Shown here one piece after another: positions 27,181 to 36,776 of a stretch of DNA of 64,000 bases (position 1 is its first letter; every line of letters starts with the position of its first letter). The notes under the pieces were generated by a model. It worked only from the letters and a program-made list of their open reading frames with translations, searched no databases and was not told the DNA's origin. The DNA comes from Colwellia polaris. GTDB lineage: Bacteria > Pseudomonadota > Gammaproteobacteria > Enterobacterales > Alteromonadaceae. Made by a program: the position numbers and the translations under genes. The stretch covers positions 1 to 64,000 of the forward strand of contig NZ_NBOE01000003.1 of the NCBI RefSeq assembly GCF_002104515.1. The letters run 5' to 3'.

Positions 27181-28686
27181 CTATATATTTAGTAACAAGC
27201 GTGTTGGATCTTCCAACAACTCTTTAATCGTTACTAAGAACCCTACAGATTCTTTACCATCAATTAAACGATGATCATAAGAAAGTGCTAGGTACATCAT
27301 AGGTAATATTTCAACTTTTCCATCAACAGCCATTGGGCGGTCTTGGATTTTATGCATTCCTAAAATTGCCGCTTGTGGCAAGTTTAAAATTGGTGTTGAA
27401 ATTAATGAACCAAAAACGCCGCCGTTGGTAATTGTAAAGTTACCACCTTGCATCTCGTCCATGGTTAATTTTCCGTCACGACCTTTAATTGCTAAAGCAC
27501 GAATACCGTTTTCGATACCTGCCATGCTTAATTGATCAGCATCACGTAATACCGGTGTAACTAAACCACGAGGAGTAGATACAGCAATAGATACGTCGAA
27601 AAAGTTATGATAAACAATATCATCACCGTCAATTGACGCATTAACTGCAGGGTAGCGTTTAAGTGCTTCTGTGACTGCTTTAACGTAAAACGACATGAAA
27701 CCTAAACGAGTATCATGAGTTTTTTCGAATACGTCTTTGTATTGAGCACGAAGATCCATGATTGGCTTCATGTTAACTTCGTTAAACGTAGTTAACATCG
27801 CCGTAGAATTTTTAGCTTCTAATAAACGTGTCGCTATTGTTTTACGCAAACGTGTCATAGGTACACGTTTTTGTGTACGCTCACCTAATGCTGCAGAAGC
27901 TTGTGCTGCTGGGGCAGGCGCCGCGGCTTTTGCAGGAGCTGCTTTTGGCTTATTGGCTGCAGCTTCTACGTCTTCTTTAGAAATACGACCACCTTTGCCA
28001 GTACCTACAACATCATTTGCTGTAAGGCCCTTTTCTGTCATTAAGCGACGTACTGAAGGACTAGCGAGCTCGTCAGAACTAATGGCTTCTTCTGCTGAGG
28101 CAGCAGGTGCTGCACTTGCTGTTGCACCAGCACTAAGCTCACCAATTTTTTGGTCGCCTAATACTGTATCGCCTTCTGCATGAATAATTTTACCAATTAC
28201 ACCATCAGCTTGTGCTACAACTTCTAAAACTACTTTATCAGTTTCAATGTCGACTAAGTTTTGGTCAACTGATACCGTGTCGCCTTCAACAACATGCCAT
28301 GTCGCAATAGTTGCATCAGCAACTGACTCAGGCAATACAGGTACAACAATATCAATAACTTTAACGTCGCCAGCAGGAGCTTTCGAAGCAGATTTGCTTT
28401 CTTTAGCTGTGGCTTCTTTTTTAGCTTCAGGAGCAGCTGCTTCAGCTTCACCTTCAGATAAAATAGCAATTACTTGCTCGCCAAGTACCGTAGCACCTTC
28501 AGCTTGAGATATATCTGTGATTACGCCATCTGATGTTGCTGGTACTTCAAGTACCACTTTATCAGTTTCAATATCAACTAATACTTGATCACGAGATACT
28601 TTATCACCTACTTGTACGTGCCAAGTCGCTATTGTTGCATCTGCAACTGATTCAGGTAAAACGGGAACCTTAATTTCGGTTGTCAT
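27181..28686 (-). CDS. sucB: 2-oxoglutarate dehydrogenase E2 with two lipoyl domains
   Basis: A 501-residue dihydrolipoamide succinyltransferase. Two lipoyl domains are present: residues 1-78 with Lys43 in [11 protein letters not shown], and residues about 108-186 with Lys151 in the same motif. They are nearly repeats of one another (both contain [17 protein letters not shown]). A peripheral E1/E3-binding domain follows at 208-243 ([13 protein letters not shown]). The catalytic domain ends with His472 and Asp476 in [10 protein letters not shown]. coli SucB has one lipoyl domain and 405 residues. The Ala/Pro/Lys-rich linkers are flexible arms. Confidence 0.95.
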   Translation of the reverse strand: MTTEIKVPVLPESVADATIATWHVQVGDKVSRDQVLVDIETDKVVLEVPATSDGVITDISQAEGATVLGEQVIAILSEGEAEAAAPEAKKEATAKESKSASKAPAGDVKVIDIVVPVLPESVADATIATWHVVEGDTVSVDQNLVDIETDKVVLEVVAQADGVIGKIIHAEGDTVLGDQKIGELSAGATASAAPAASAEEAISSDELASPSVRRLMTEKGLTANDVVGTGKGGRISKEDVEAAANKPKAAPAKAAAPAPAAQASAALGERTQKRVPMTRLRKTIATRLLEAKNSTAMLTTFNEVNMKPIMDLRAQYKDVFEKTHDTRLGFMSFYVKAVTEALKRYPAVNASIDGDDIVYHNFFDVSIAVSTPRGLVTPVLRDADQLSMAGIENGIRALAIKGRDGKLTMDEMQGGNFTITNGGVFGSLISTPILNLPQAAILGMHKIQDRPMAVDGKVEILPMMYLALSYDHRLIDGKESVGFLVTIKELLEDPTRLLLNI

Positions 28687-28737
28687 TTATAATATTCCTT
28701 ACACACTCTTAATTAATCTCTTTATAAAAAAGAGGGT

Positions 28738-31542
28738 CTATTCTACATTAAGCGCGTCATGAACTAGCGCCTGTTGCTCTTTAACATGAACTGACATATA
28801 ACCTACAGCCGGTGCTGCCGAAGCATTACGTCCTGCATATGTCAAATTAGTACCTGCCGGTATAGCCGCTCTAAAATGATGCTGAGAACAATACCAAGCA
28901 CCCTGGTTTTGCGGTTCTTCCTGACACCAAACGAATTGCTTAACATGCTGATATTTTGCAATTTCAGCTTTTAGCTCATCTTCTGGGAATGGATATAATT
29001 GCTCAATACGAATGATAGCCACATTGGTTTGCTCATTCTTACGACGTTGATCAAGTAGTTCGTAGTAAACTTTACCACTACAAAATACAACGCGCTCAAC
29101 TTTATCAGCATCTAATTCATCAACTTCGCCAATAACATTATGGAATACACCCGTAGAAAGCTCTTCTAATGATGATACCGCCATTGGATGACGCAACAAT
29201 GATTTAGGTGACATAACGACCAAAGGACGTCGCATAGGGCGTACCACTTGACGACGAAGCATGTTAAATACTTGCGCAGGTGTTGATGGCACACAAACTT
29301 GCATGTTGTGATCAGCACAAAGTTGTAAAAATCGTTCTAAACGAGCAGATGAATGCTCAGGTCCTTGACCTTCATAACCGTGCGGTAACAACATGGTTAA
29401 GCCACATAAGCGACCCCACTTTTGCTCGCCTGAACTAATGAACTGGTCAAAAACAACCTGTGCACAGTTAGCAAAATCACCAAATTGAGCTTCCCAAATA
29501 GTTAAACCACTTGGCTCTGCTGTTGTGTAGCCATATTCAAAAGCTAATACTGAAACTTCAGATAATACTGAGTCATGTACATCAAAAGGACCTTGCCCTT
29601 CACGAACATTTTGCAATGGCAAGTAACGACTTGCATCATCTTGACCATGTAATACAGCATGACGATGGAAGAATGTACCACGACCTGAATCTTGACCAGT
29701 AATACGAACGCGTTTCCCGAGGTCAACAATAGAAGCGTAAGCTAAGTTTTCCGCCATCCCCCAATCGAGTAACTTCTCACCTGAAGCCATTTTTACACGG
29801 TCATCGTAAATTTTCTTTACGCGGTTATGAACATTATGTTCATCAGGAATGCTAGAAATTTTACCGGCAAGTTCTTTTAACTTTTCAAGCGAAATTTCTT
29901 TATCGTAGTCGTCATTCCACTCGTGACCAAGATATGGAGACCAATCTACTGAATGTTCAGTCATTGGGCGCCACTGCTCAACCGTACACTGACCTTCATC
30001 GAGTAATTTACGGTAATAAGCAGTTAACTCATCTGTTTTTGCTTTATCTAGCGAGCCTTCAGCATTTAACTTGTCAGCATAAAGTTGACGAGGCGTTGGA
30101 TGCTTTTTAACTTTTTTATACATAAGCGGCTGCGTAGCACTTGGCTCATCAGCTTCGTTATGTCCGTGACGTCGGTAACAAACAAGGTCAATCACTACGT
30201 CGCGTTTAAACTCGTTACGGTAATCTAATGCGATTTGTGTCGCTAAGATAACCGCTTCAGGATCATCACCGTTAACATGAAGAATTGGCGCTGAAACCAT
30301 TTTCGCAACTTCAGTACAATATTCACCGCTGCGTGTATCTTCTGAGTTTGAGGTGGTAAAACCAACTTGGTTATTTACTACAATACGAATAGTGCCGCCG
30401 ACTTTAAAAGCGCGCGCTTGTGACATATTGAAAGTTTCTTGCACTACACCTTGACCAGCAATTGCCGAGTCACCATGAATAGTAATAGGTAAGACTAAAT
30501 CACCCTCATTACAATCACGTCGGTCTAGTCGTGCTCGCACACTACCAATAACTACAGGGTTAACAATTTCTAAATGCGACGGGTTAAAGGCTAATGCTAA
30601 ATGAACATTGCCGCCCGGAGTAACGAAGTCTGACGAATAGCCTTGATGATATTTAACATCACCAGAAGATAAAATTTCGTCATGTTTTCCGCCAAACTCA
30701 TCAAATAACTTAGATGGATTTTTACCCATCACGTTAACTAACACATTTAAACGACCACGGTGAGCCATACCAATAACAACTTCTTTCGCACCTTGCGTTC
30801 CGGCACGAGTAATAAGTTGTTTCAACATTGGCACTAGTGCATCACCACCTTCAAGAGAGAAACGTTTAGCACCCGGGAATTTAGCACCTAGGTATTTTTC
30901 AAGTCCATCAGCCGCAACTAAGTCTTTGAAAATTTCTTGTTTCTCTTCAGCAGTTAAAACAGCTTGTGACTGCACTGATTCAAGGCGTTGTTGTAACCAA
31001 CGTTTTTCATCCGTACTGTTGATATGCATATATTCAGCACCAATAGAACCACAATAAGTAGTTTTAAGGGCTTTATATAAGTCTCCAAGTTTCATCGAGT
31101 CTTGGCCTATCGCCAATGAACCAATGTTAAACTCACGATCAAAGTCATTTTCTGATAGATCATGATGAGATAATTGCAAATCACGTACTTTATCACGTTG
31201 CCATAACCCTAAAGGGTCAAGGTTAGCATTTTGATGTCCGCGAAAACGAAAAGCATTGATAAGCTGTAAAACTTTAACTTGCTTAGCGTCACTGCCACCC
31301 GAAACAACCACAGTTTTTTGTGTTTGTTGGGCTAGGTCTTTAAATTCATTGCGGATTTCAGAATGCCGATATTCAACGTCAGCACCTTCAATTTTAGGAA
31401 GTTGTTGGAATATAGCTCGCCATTCTGCAGTAACAGATTGTGAGTTATCCAGATAAGATTCGTATAATTCTTCAATATAAGCAGCGTTTGCGCCACTTAA
31501 ATGGGAAGACTCTATCCAAGCCTTCATAGCACCTTCGGGCAT
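28738..31542 (-). CDS. sucA: 2-oxoglutarate dehydrogenase E1 component
   Basis: A 934-residue thiamine-diphosphate-dependent decarboxylase, one residue longer than E. coli SucA. The N-terminus has the short helix that docks on E2 (SHLSGANAAYIEELYESYL). GMAHRGRLNVLVNVMGK near 260 and GDSAIAGQGVVQET near 360 form the ThDP site, and FEYGYTTAEP lies in the C-terminal transketolase-like domain. It reads leftward between sdhB and sucB, 51 bp ahead of sucB. Confidence 0.97.
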   Translation of the reverse strand: MPEGAMKAWIESSHLSGANAAYIEELYESYLDNSQSVTAEWRAIFQQLPKIEGADVEYRHSEIRNEFKDLAQQTQKTVVVSGGSDAKQVKVLQLINAFRFRGHQNANLDPLGLWQRDKVRDLQLSHHDLSENDFDREFNIGSLAIGQDSMKLGDLYKALKTTYCGSIGAEYMHINSTDEKRWLQQRLESVQSQAVLTAEEKQEIFKDLVAADGLEKYLGAKFPGAKRFSLEGGDALVPMLKQLITRAGTQGAKEVVIGMAHRGRLNVLVNVMGKNPSKLFDEFGGKHDEILSSGDVKYHQGYSSDFVTPGGNVHLALAFNPSHLEIVNPVVIGSVRARLDRRDCNEGDLVLPITIHGDSAIAGQGVVQETFNMSQARAFKVGGTIRIVVNNQVGFTTSNSEDTRSGEYCTEVAKMVSAPILHVNGDDPEAVILATQIALDYRNEFKRDVVIDLVCYRRHGHNEADEPSATQPLMYKKVKKHPTPRQLYADKLNAEGSLDKAKTDELTAYYRKLLDEGQCTVEQWRPMTEHSVDWSPYLGHEWNDDYDKEISLEKLKELAGKISSIPDEHNVHNRVKKIYDDRVKMASGEKLLDWGMAENLAYASIVDLGKRVRITGQDSGRGTFFHRHAVLHGQDDASRYLPLQNVREGQGPFDVHDSVLSEVSVLAFEYGYTTAEPSGLTIWEAQFGDFANCAQVVFDQFISSGEQKWGRLCGLTMLLPHGYEGQGPEHSSARLERFLQLCADHNMQVCVPSTPAQVFNMLRRQVVRPMRRPLVVMSPKSLLRHPMAVSSLEELSTGVFHNVIGEVDELDADKVERVVFCSGKVYYELLDQRRKNEQTNVAIIRIEQLYPFPEDELKAEIAKYQHVKQFVWCQEEPQNQGAWYCSQHHFRAAIPAGTNLTYAGRNASAAPAVGYMSVHVKEQQALVHDALNVE

Positions 31543-31596
31543 TGCCTGTTCCTTTATGGGATAAAAGCAATCAAAAGATATGGCTAAAATAAATTA

Positions 31597-31624
31597 TCCG
31601 AGTACACAACACTGCGTACTCGGA
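31597..31624. promoter_or_regulatory. Hairpin in the sdhB-sucA spacer
   Basis: TCCGAGTAC pairs with GTACTCGGA around a 10-base loop, just after the sdhB stop. It lacks a T run on the transcribed strand, so it looks like an mRNA-processing or stabilising hairpin that could set different levels for sdh and suc messages rather than a full terminator. Confidence 0.55.
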
Positions 31625-31632
31625 CGTTTAAA

Positions 31633-32346
31633 TTAAACCGCTCTGGTAAGCAACATTGACTTTATATGGCCAATGGCTTTTGTTGGGTTTAATCCTTTCG
31701 GACAAACATCAACACAGTTCATGATACCATGACAACGGAATACGCTGTAGGCATCTTGTAAATCATCTAAACGTTCTTCGGTTGCAGTATCACGGCTATC
31801 GATAAGAAAACGATATGCATGTAATAAACCTGCTGGCCCAATAAATTTATCAGGATTCCACCAAAAAGAAGGACAAGATGTTGAACAACAAGCACATAGT
31901 ATACATTCGTATAAACCATCTAGTTTTTCACGTTCTTCGATAGTTTGTAAATGTTCACGTGCAGGTTGCTCTTTACCATCATTAATCAGGTAAGGTCTGA
32001 TTTTTTCATATTGATTGTAGAACTGTGTCATATCAATAATCAAATCACGTACTACTGGCAAGCCTGGTAATGGACGCAACACAATCTTCTTTGCTGGAAC
32101 AGCAGATAAAGGCGTGATACAAGCCAAACCGTTTTTACCATTCATATTTAATCCGTCAGAGCCACAAACACCTTCACGACATGAGCGACGGAAAGATAAT
32201 GTAGGATCTTCCTCTTTCAACATAATTAATGCATCTAGCACCATCATGTCTGAACCATCAGGTATTTCTAGTTCATAGTCCTTCATGTAAGGCGCATTGT
32301 CTACATCAGGGTTATAACGGTAAATTGAAAATATCTGTTTCATCAA
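31633..32346 (-). CDS. sdhB: Succinate dehydrogenase iron-sulfur subunit
   Basis: A 237-residue subunit carrying the [2Fe-2S], [4Fe-4S] and [3Fe-4S] centres. It has CREGVCGSDG and its partner Cys near residues 56-75, then CILCACCSTSCP near 147-158 and CHGIMNCVDVCPKGL near 204-218. It passes electrons from SdhA FAD to ubiquinone. The first two codons are both Met; either could start. It follows sdhA by 8 bp. Confidence 0.97.
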   Translation of the reverse strand: MMKQIFSIYRYNPDVDNAPYMKDYELEIPDGSDMMVLDALIMLKEEDPTLSFRRSCREGVCGSDGLNMNGKNGLACITPLSAVPAKKIVLRPLPGLPVVRDLIIDMTQFYNQYEKIRPYLINDGKEQPAREHLQTIEEREKLDGLYECILCACCSTSCPSFWWNPDKFIGPAGLLHAYRFLIDSRDTATEERLDDLQDAYSVFRCHGIMNCVDVCPKGLNPTKAIGHIKSMLLTRAV

Positions 32347-32354
32347 ATTATTCC

Positions 32355-34127
32355 TTAGTAAACACGAGCTTTAGGTGGGAAAGCTTCACGATGAACCGGT
32401 ACCATGTTTACATCACGCTTAGACATATCTTGTGTCTCAGGAGTGTAAATTGAATGACATAACCAATTTTCATCATCTCTATCCTGGAAATCTTCACGTG
32501 CATGTGCACCACGAGATTCCGTTCTAAAGTTCGCCGCTTTAGCTGTACTAAAGGCCGTTTCCATCAAGTTGTCTAGCTCTAAACATTCAATACGTTGAGT
32601 ATTAAAATCTGAAGACTTATCACTTAAATGAGCCGTTTGTAAACGTTCGCGTATTTCTGTTAGCTCTTTCATACCCTGAGCCATCGCTTCGCCTTCACGG
32701 AAAACAGAGAAATTAAACTGCATACATTTCTGAAGATCTTTACGAATTTGAACAGGATCTTCACCAGATGTAGATGCTTCCCAACGATTAGTACGAGCTA
32801 ATGAAGCTTCTAAATCAGATTCTGAGGCTTCTTTACCAAATTCTGTATCATTTAAGTAGGTACCTAAGAAGTTACCCGCTGCACGACCAAATACAACTAA
32901 ATCAAGTAATGAGTTACCACCTAAGCGGTTTGCACCATGTACAGATACACAAGCTATTTCACCAACAGCGAATAAACCTTCAACAATACTTTCTTTACCC
33001 GTAGCTGGGTCGAAATGAATTGCTTGGCCATTCACATTACAAGGTACACCACCCATTTGGTAATGACATGTAGGAATAACTGGAATAGGCTCATCAGCAG
33101 GATCAACGTGTGCAAATGTTTTAGATAATTCACATACACCAGGTAAGCGTTTGTATAACGTTTCACGGCCTAAATGATCAAGCTTAAGTTTAATATGTGG
33201 ACCATACGTTGGATGATCACAACCACGACCTTCACGTATTTCAGTCATCATAGAGCGAGCTACAACATCACGACCCGCCAAATCTTTAGCATTAGGTGCG
33301 TAACGTTCCATGAATCGTTCGCCATCTTTGTTAAGAAGATAACCACCTTCACCACGACAACCTTCAGTTACTAATGTACCAGCACCTGCTATACCTGTAG
33401 GGTGGAACTGCCACATTTCCATATCTTGCATTTGAATGCCAGCACGAAGCGACATACCAACACCGTCACCTGTGTTAATGTGAGCATTAGTTGTTGAAGC
33501 GAATATACGACCAGCGCCACCGGTAGCAAGTACCGTTGCACGAGCTTTAAAGTAAACGACTTCACCAGTTTCAATACATATTGCTGTACAACCTACAACG
33601 CCACCATCACTGTTTTTAACTAAATCTAGTGCATACCATTCTGAGTAAACGTTCGTTTTATTTTTAACGTTTTGTTGGTATAAACAATGTAATAACGCAT
33701 GACCTGTACGGTCAGCGGCAGCTGCGGTACGAGCGGCTTGTTCACCACCAAAGTTTTTAGATTGGCCGCCGAATGGACGTTGGTATATTTTACCTTCTTC
33801 CGTACGAGAGAAAGGTAAACCCATATTCTCAAGTTCGATAATTGATTCTGGGCCGGTTTTACACATGTATTCAATAGCGTCTTGGTCACCGATATAATCA
33901 GAGCCTTTTACGGTATCGTACATGTGTTGTTCCCAGTGATCTTCATGGGCATTACCCAAGGCAACAGTAATACCGCCCTGTGCTGATACCGTATGAGAAC
34001 GAGTAGGAAAAACTTTTGAAATCAGAGCACATGATTTGCCTGATTCAGAGATTGCTAGGGCAGCGCGCATACCTGCACCACCAGCGCCAATAACAATGGC
34101 GTCGAATTCACGAATTGGAACGCTCAC
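32355..34127 (-). CDS. sdhA: Succinate dehydrogenase flavoprotein subunit
   Basis: A 590-residue FAD-containing subunit. The N-terminal dinucleotide fold [11 protein letters not shown] begins at residue 15, and the covalent FAD histidine lies in [11 protein letters not shown] near 45. [15 protein letters not shown] and [16 protein letters not shown] are substrate and FAD contacts. Length matches E. coli (588). Its start abuts the sdhD stop with no gap. Confidence 0.97.
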   Translation of the reverse strand: MSVPIREFDAIVIGAGGAGMRAALAISESGKSCALISKVFPTRSHTVSAQGGITVALGNAHEDHWEQHMYDTVKGSDYIGDQDAIEYMCKTGPESIIELENMGLPFSRTEEGKIYQRPFGGQSKNFGGEQAARTAAAADRTGHALLHCLYQQNVKNKTNVYSEWYALDLVKNSDGGVVGCTAICIETGEVVYFKARATVLATGGAGRIFASTTNAHINTGDGVGMSLRAGIQMQDMEMWQFHPTGIAGAGTLVTEGCRGEGGYLLNKDGERFMERYAPNAKDLAGRDVVARSMMTEIREGRGCDHPTYGPHIKLKLDHLGRETLYKRLPGVCELSKTFAHVDPADEPIPVIPTCHYQMGGVPCNVNGQAIHFDPATGKESIVEGLFAVGEIACVSVHGANRLGGNSLLDLVVFGRAAGNFLGTYLNDTEFGKEASESDLEASLARTNRWEASTSGEDPVQIRKDLQKCMQFNFSVFREGEAMAQGMKELTEIRERLQTAHLSDKSSDFNTQRIECLELDNLMETAFSTAKAANFRTESRGAHAREDFQDRDDENWLCHSIYTPETQDMSKRDVNMVPVHREAFPPKARVY

Positions 34128-34475
34128 TTACACACCCCACACAGTTAATAAGCCTGCTGCAAAGTATACAAGCAACAAAACAGAAAAGAAAAATTGTAAA
34201 CCACCGCGTAGAAGCGCAGGTTTAATGTAATCAGAAAGTACTTGCCATACACCAATCCAAGCGTGAACTAACAACGCAACAATCGCTAAAATGGTAAATA
34301 TTTTAGTGCAGATGCTACCAAAGAATGCTTGCCATACTTCAAATGTTACATCCGCAGTTGTAACGAAAAAGCCAACAAGATAAAAGGTATACAGTGCTAA
34401 TATAATCGCACTAGCACGAAGAAGAATGAAATCATGTACGCCACTACGGCCTACTGTTGCTGCGTTATTTACCAT
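34128..34475 (-). CDS. sdhD: Succinate dehydrogenase membrane anchor subunit
   Basis: A 115-residue, three-helix anchor. The start is ATG 34475, because the product then begins MVNNAATVGRSGVHDF, aligning with E. coli SdhD (MVSNASALGRNGVHDF) at the same length; the longer frame is ruled out. TAGGAG inside the end of sdhC is its ribosome site. The HAWIGVWQVLSDYIKP segment includes the haem histidine and the Asp-Tyr pair at the quinone site. It overlaps sdhC by 7 bases. Confidence 0.95.
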   Translation of the reverse strand: MVNNAATVGRSGVHDFILLRASAIILALYTFYLVGFFVTTADVTFEVWQAFFGSICTKIFTILAIVALLVHAWIGVWQVLSDYIKPALLRGGLQFFFSVLLLVYFAAGLLTVWGV

Positions 34476-34843
34476 AATCGAACTCCTACTACTACAGTAA
34501 GCACCAACCAAAGTGCAATGATAAGTTTAGCCGTAGCATTGCCTGACGCTAGCTCTTCAAAATGACCTAAATCCATAAGTAAATGACGAATACCGCCAAG
34601 TAAATGATAGATAAGAGCAGAAAGCGTACCAAGCATAATTATTTTGAAGAATAAGCCACTAAGTAATGATTCTACTTGAGCAAAACCTTCAGCAGAAGAT
34701 AGAGATAAAGAAAGCGTCCACAATAAAATACCGATAGCAAATACCATGATTACACCTGATACTCGGTGCAATATTGAAGCATTAGCTGCTGCATGCATTT
34801 TAATTGTTGACAAATCTAGGTTTACAGGACGTTGTTTTTTCAC
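34469..34843 (-). CDS. sdhC: Succinate dehydrogenase cytochrome b556 subunit
   Basis: A 124-residue, three-helix subunit that binds haem b and ubiquinone with SdhD. RPVNLDLSTI near the start, the quinone-site motif LHRVSGVIMV (Ser and Arg) near 25-35 and HLLGGIRHLLMDLGH near 84 (haem ligand His) are all conserved. It is the first gene of the leftward sdhCDAB-sucABCD run, whose promoter must lie in 34844-35264. Confidence 0.96.
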   Translation of the reverse strand: MKKQRPVNLDLSTIKMHAAANASILHRVSGVIMVFAIGILLWTLSLSLSSAEGFAQVESLLSGLFFKIIMLGTLSALIYHLLGGIRHLLMDLGHFEELASGNATAKLIIALWLVLTVVVGVRLW

Positions 34844-35279
34844 GATTGTTGCCTAAGGAGCTCTTAGAGCTTTCAACTTATTTTTTTTACGTTATCTAAC
34901 TTATTTTTCACAGTTAGGTAACCCCCTCTCCGATACAAATTAAATTTTTGCACTTAATTTATTTTAATTTATAAATATTAAAAATTAATGAATGCTAAAA
35001 AAAAATTCAGATCGGCTTGATTATATAGGTGAAAATCATTAATTACAATTTTCTTCCTGACAAGTTTTCGCCCTTTTTGTCAGGAAAACGACTATTTAAA
35101 CAGCATACGAAACAAAATATCCTAATGACATGTAACTTTAGTCTAAGAGATAAACAAACAAATTGACTTCTAGGGGGGGATCTGAAGTAGAATAGGGTTA
35201 GTTTAATATTCACAAAAATTGATTAAACATTTGGTTTTAGCAATTTTATAGATAAACAAAAATAATGGGGACGAAATAT
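34844..35279. promoter_or_regulatory. Shared control region of sdhCDAB-sucABCD and gltA
   Basis: A 436-bp divergent region. It contains a 10-bp inverted repeat TTCCTGACAA/TTGTCAGGAA at 35054-35063 and 35077-35086 with a 13-base spacer, a G7 run at 35173-35179, and a possible gltA promoter TTGACT (35163-35168) with TAGAAT (35188-35193), 19 bp apart. Divergent TCA genes in other bacteria are controlled by ArcA, CRP or IHF, but no site for those is clear here. Confidence 0.5.
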
Positions 35280-36566
35280 ATGGCTGACTCAAAAGCCTCT
35301 CTTAGTATCGACGGTAATGAAGTTGCGGAATTACCAATTCTTAAAGGTAGTGCAGGTAACGACGTTATAGATATTCGTACACTTGGCAGTGCTGGCTATT
35401 TCACCTACGATCCAGGATTTTTAGCAACCGCGTCTTGTGAGTCTGCAATTACTTATATCGATGGTGATAAAGGTATTTTACAACATCGTGGCTACCCAAT
35501 TGATAGCCTTGCTAAACAAGCTGATTACTTAGAAGTATGTTATATATTATTGAATGGCGAAGCTCCAACCAAGAGCCAATATAATGAATTTACAGAAACT
35601 ATTACTAACCATACGATGGTACATGAAAAATTAGTTCACTTTTTTCATGGCTTCCTACCAGATGCACATCCTATGGCAATGCTTTGTGGTGTTGTTGGCG
35701 CTATGTCTTCTTTTTACCACAGCGATTTAGACATTCACGCACCAGACCAACGTATGCGTAGTGCTCACCGTTTAATTGCTAAAATGCCTACAATTGCAGC
35801 AATGGCATACAAATACAGTATTGGACAACCTTTTGTTTACCCACGCAACGACTTAACTTATGCAGAAAACTTCTTGCATATGTTGTTCTCTGTACCAGCT
35901 GAAGAATACATTGTTAGCCCTACTGTTGCTCGTGCTATGGACCGCATTTTTACATTACACGCAGACCATGAGCAAAATGCTTCAACATCAACAGTACGTT
36001 TAGCAGGTTCTTCAGGCGCTAACCCTTATGCATGTATTGCCGCTGGTGTTGCATCACTTTGGGGCCCTGCTCATGGCGGCGCAAATGAAGCGTGTTTAAC
36101 CATGCTTGAACAAATTGGTTCATTAGATCGTGTGGACGAATTTGTTGCTAAAGCAAAAGATAAGTCTGACCCGTTCCGTTTAATGGGCTTTGGACATCGT
36201 GTTTATAAAAACTTCGACCCTCGTGCAACGGTAATGCGCGAAACTTGTCATGAAGTTTTAACTGAACTAGGTATAAAAGATCCATTACTTGATGTGGCTA
36301 TGGCACTTGAAAAAGTAGCTTTAGAAGACCCATACTTCATTGAGAAGAAACTCTACCCTAACGTAGATTTCTACTCAGGCATTATTCTTAAAGCCATTGG
36401 TATTCCAACTAACATGTTCACGGTAATTTTTGCCATGTCTCGTACTGTTGGCTGGGTTGCTCATTGGGATGAAATGTTAGGTCAAGAAGGACAAAAAATT
36501 GGTCGTCCTCGTCAAAAATACACAGGCGAAATAGATCGTAAATTTGTGCCATTAAGTGAGAAGTAA
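35280..36566 (+). CDS. gltA: Citrate synthase, type II
   Basis: A 428-residue hexameric-type citrate synthase condensing acetyl-CoA and oxaloacetate. ATG 35280 is chosen: the product begins MADSKASL as in E. coli GltA (MADTKAKL), and GGGGACG lies just before it. The ATG at 35265 lies within that ribosome site. Active-site residues are in [14 protein letters not shown] (His, near 235), GPAHGGANE (His, near 265) and the Asp in the DFYSGI motif near 363. It is followed by a strong terminator. Confidence 0.97.
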   Translation: MADSKASLSIDGNEVAELPILKGSAGNDVIDIRTLGSAGYFTYDPGFLATASCESAITYIDGDKGILQHRGYPIDSLAKQADYLEVCYILLNGEAPTKSQYNEFTETITNHTMVHEKLVHFFHGFLPDAHPMAMLCGVVGAMSSFYHSDLDIHAPDQRMRSAHRLIAKMPTIAAMAYKYSIGQPFVYPRNDLTYAENFLHMLFSVPAEEYIVSPTVARAMDRIFTLHADHEQNASTSTVRLAGSSGANPYACIAAGVASLWGPAHGGANEACLTMLEQIGSLDRVDEFVAKAKDKSDPFRLMGFGHRVYKNFDPRATVMRETCHEVLTELGIKDPLLDVAMALEKVALEDPYFIEKKLYPNVDFYSGIILKAIGIPTNMFTVIFAMSRTVGWVAHWDEMLGQEGQKIGRPRQKYTGEIDRKFVPLSEK

Positions 36567-36600
36567 TTAACGTTAATTAATTGCTTATTATGAATATCAA

Positions 36601-36628
36601 AAGGCAACCAAATGGTTGCCTTTTTTTA
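36601..36628 (+). terminator. Intrinsic terminator of gltA
   Basis: AAGGCAACCA pairs with TGGTTGCCTT, followed by a run of seven T. It begins 35 bp past the gltA stop. Confidence 0.93.
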
Positions 36629-36776
36629 TTACAATGTATTAGAAACACCTATATTTAATAGCTAGACATATCAGCTTAACTTAATATATTTCTTATACAA
36701 TTTCTGTACATTAGGGTTACAAACACGGTATTGTTACACTAATATTCTCCCTCATTATTTAAACGGTACTGCAACT

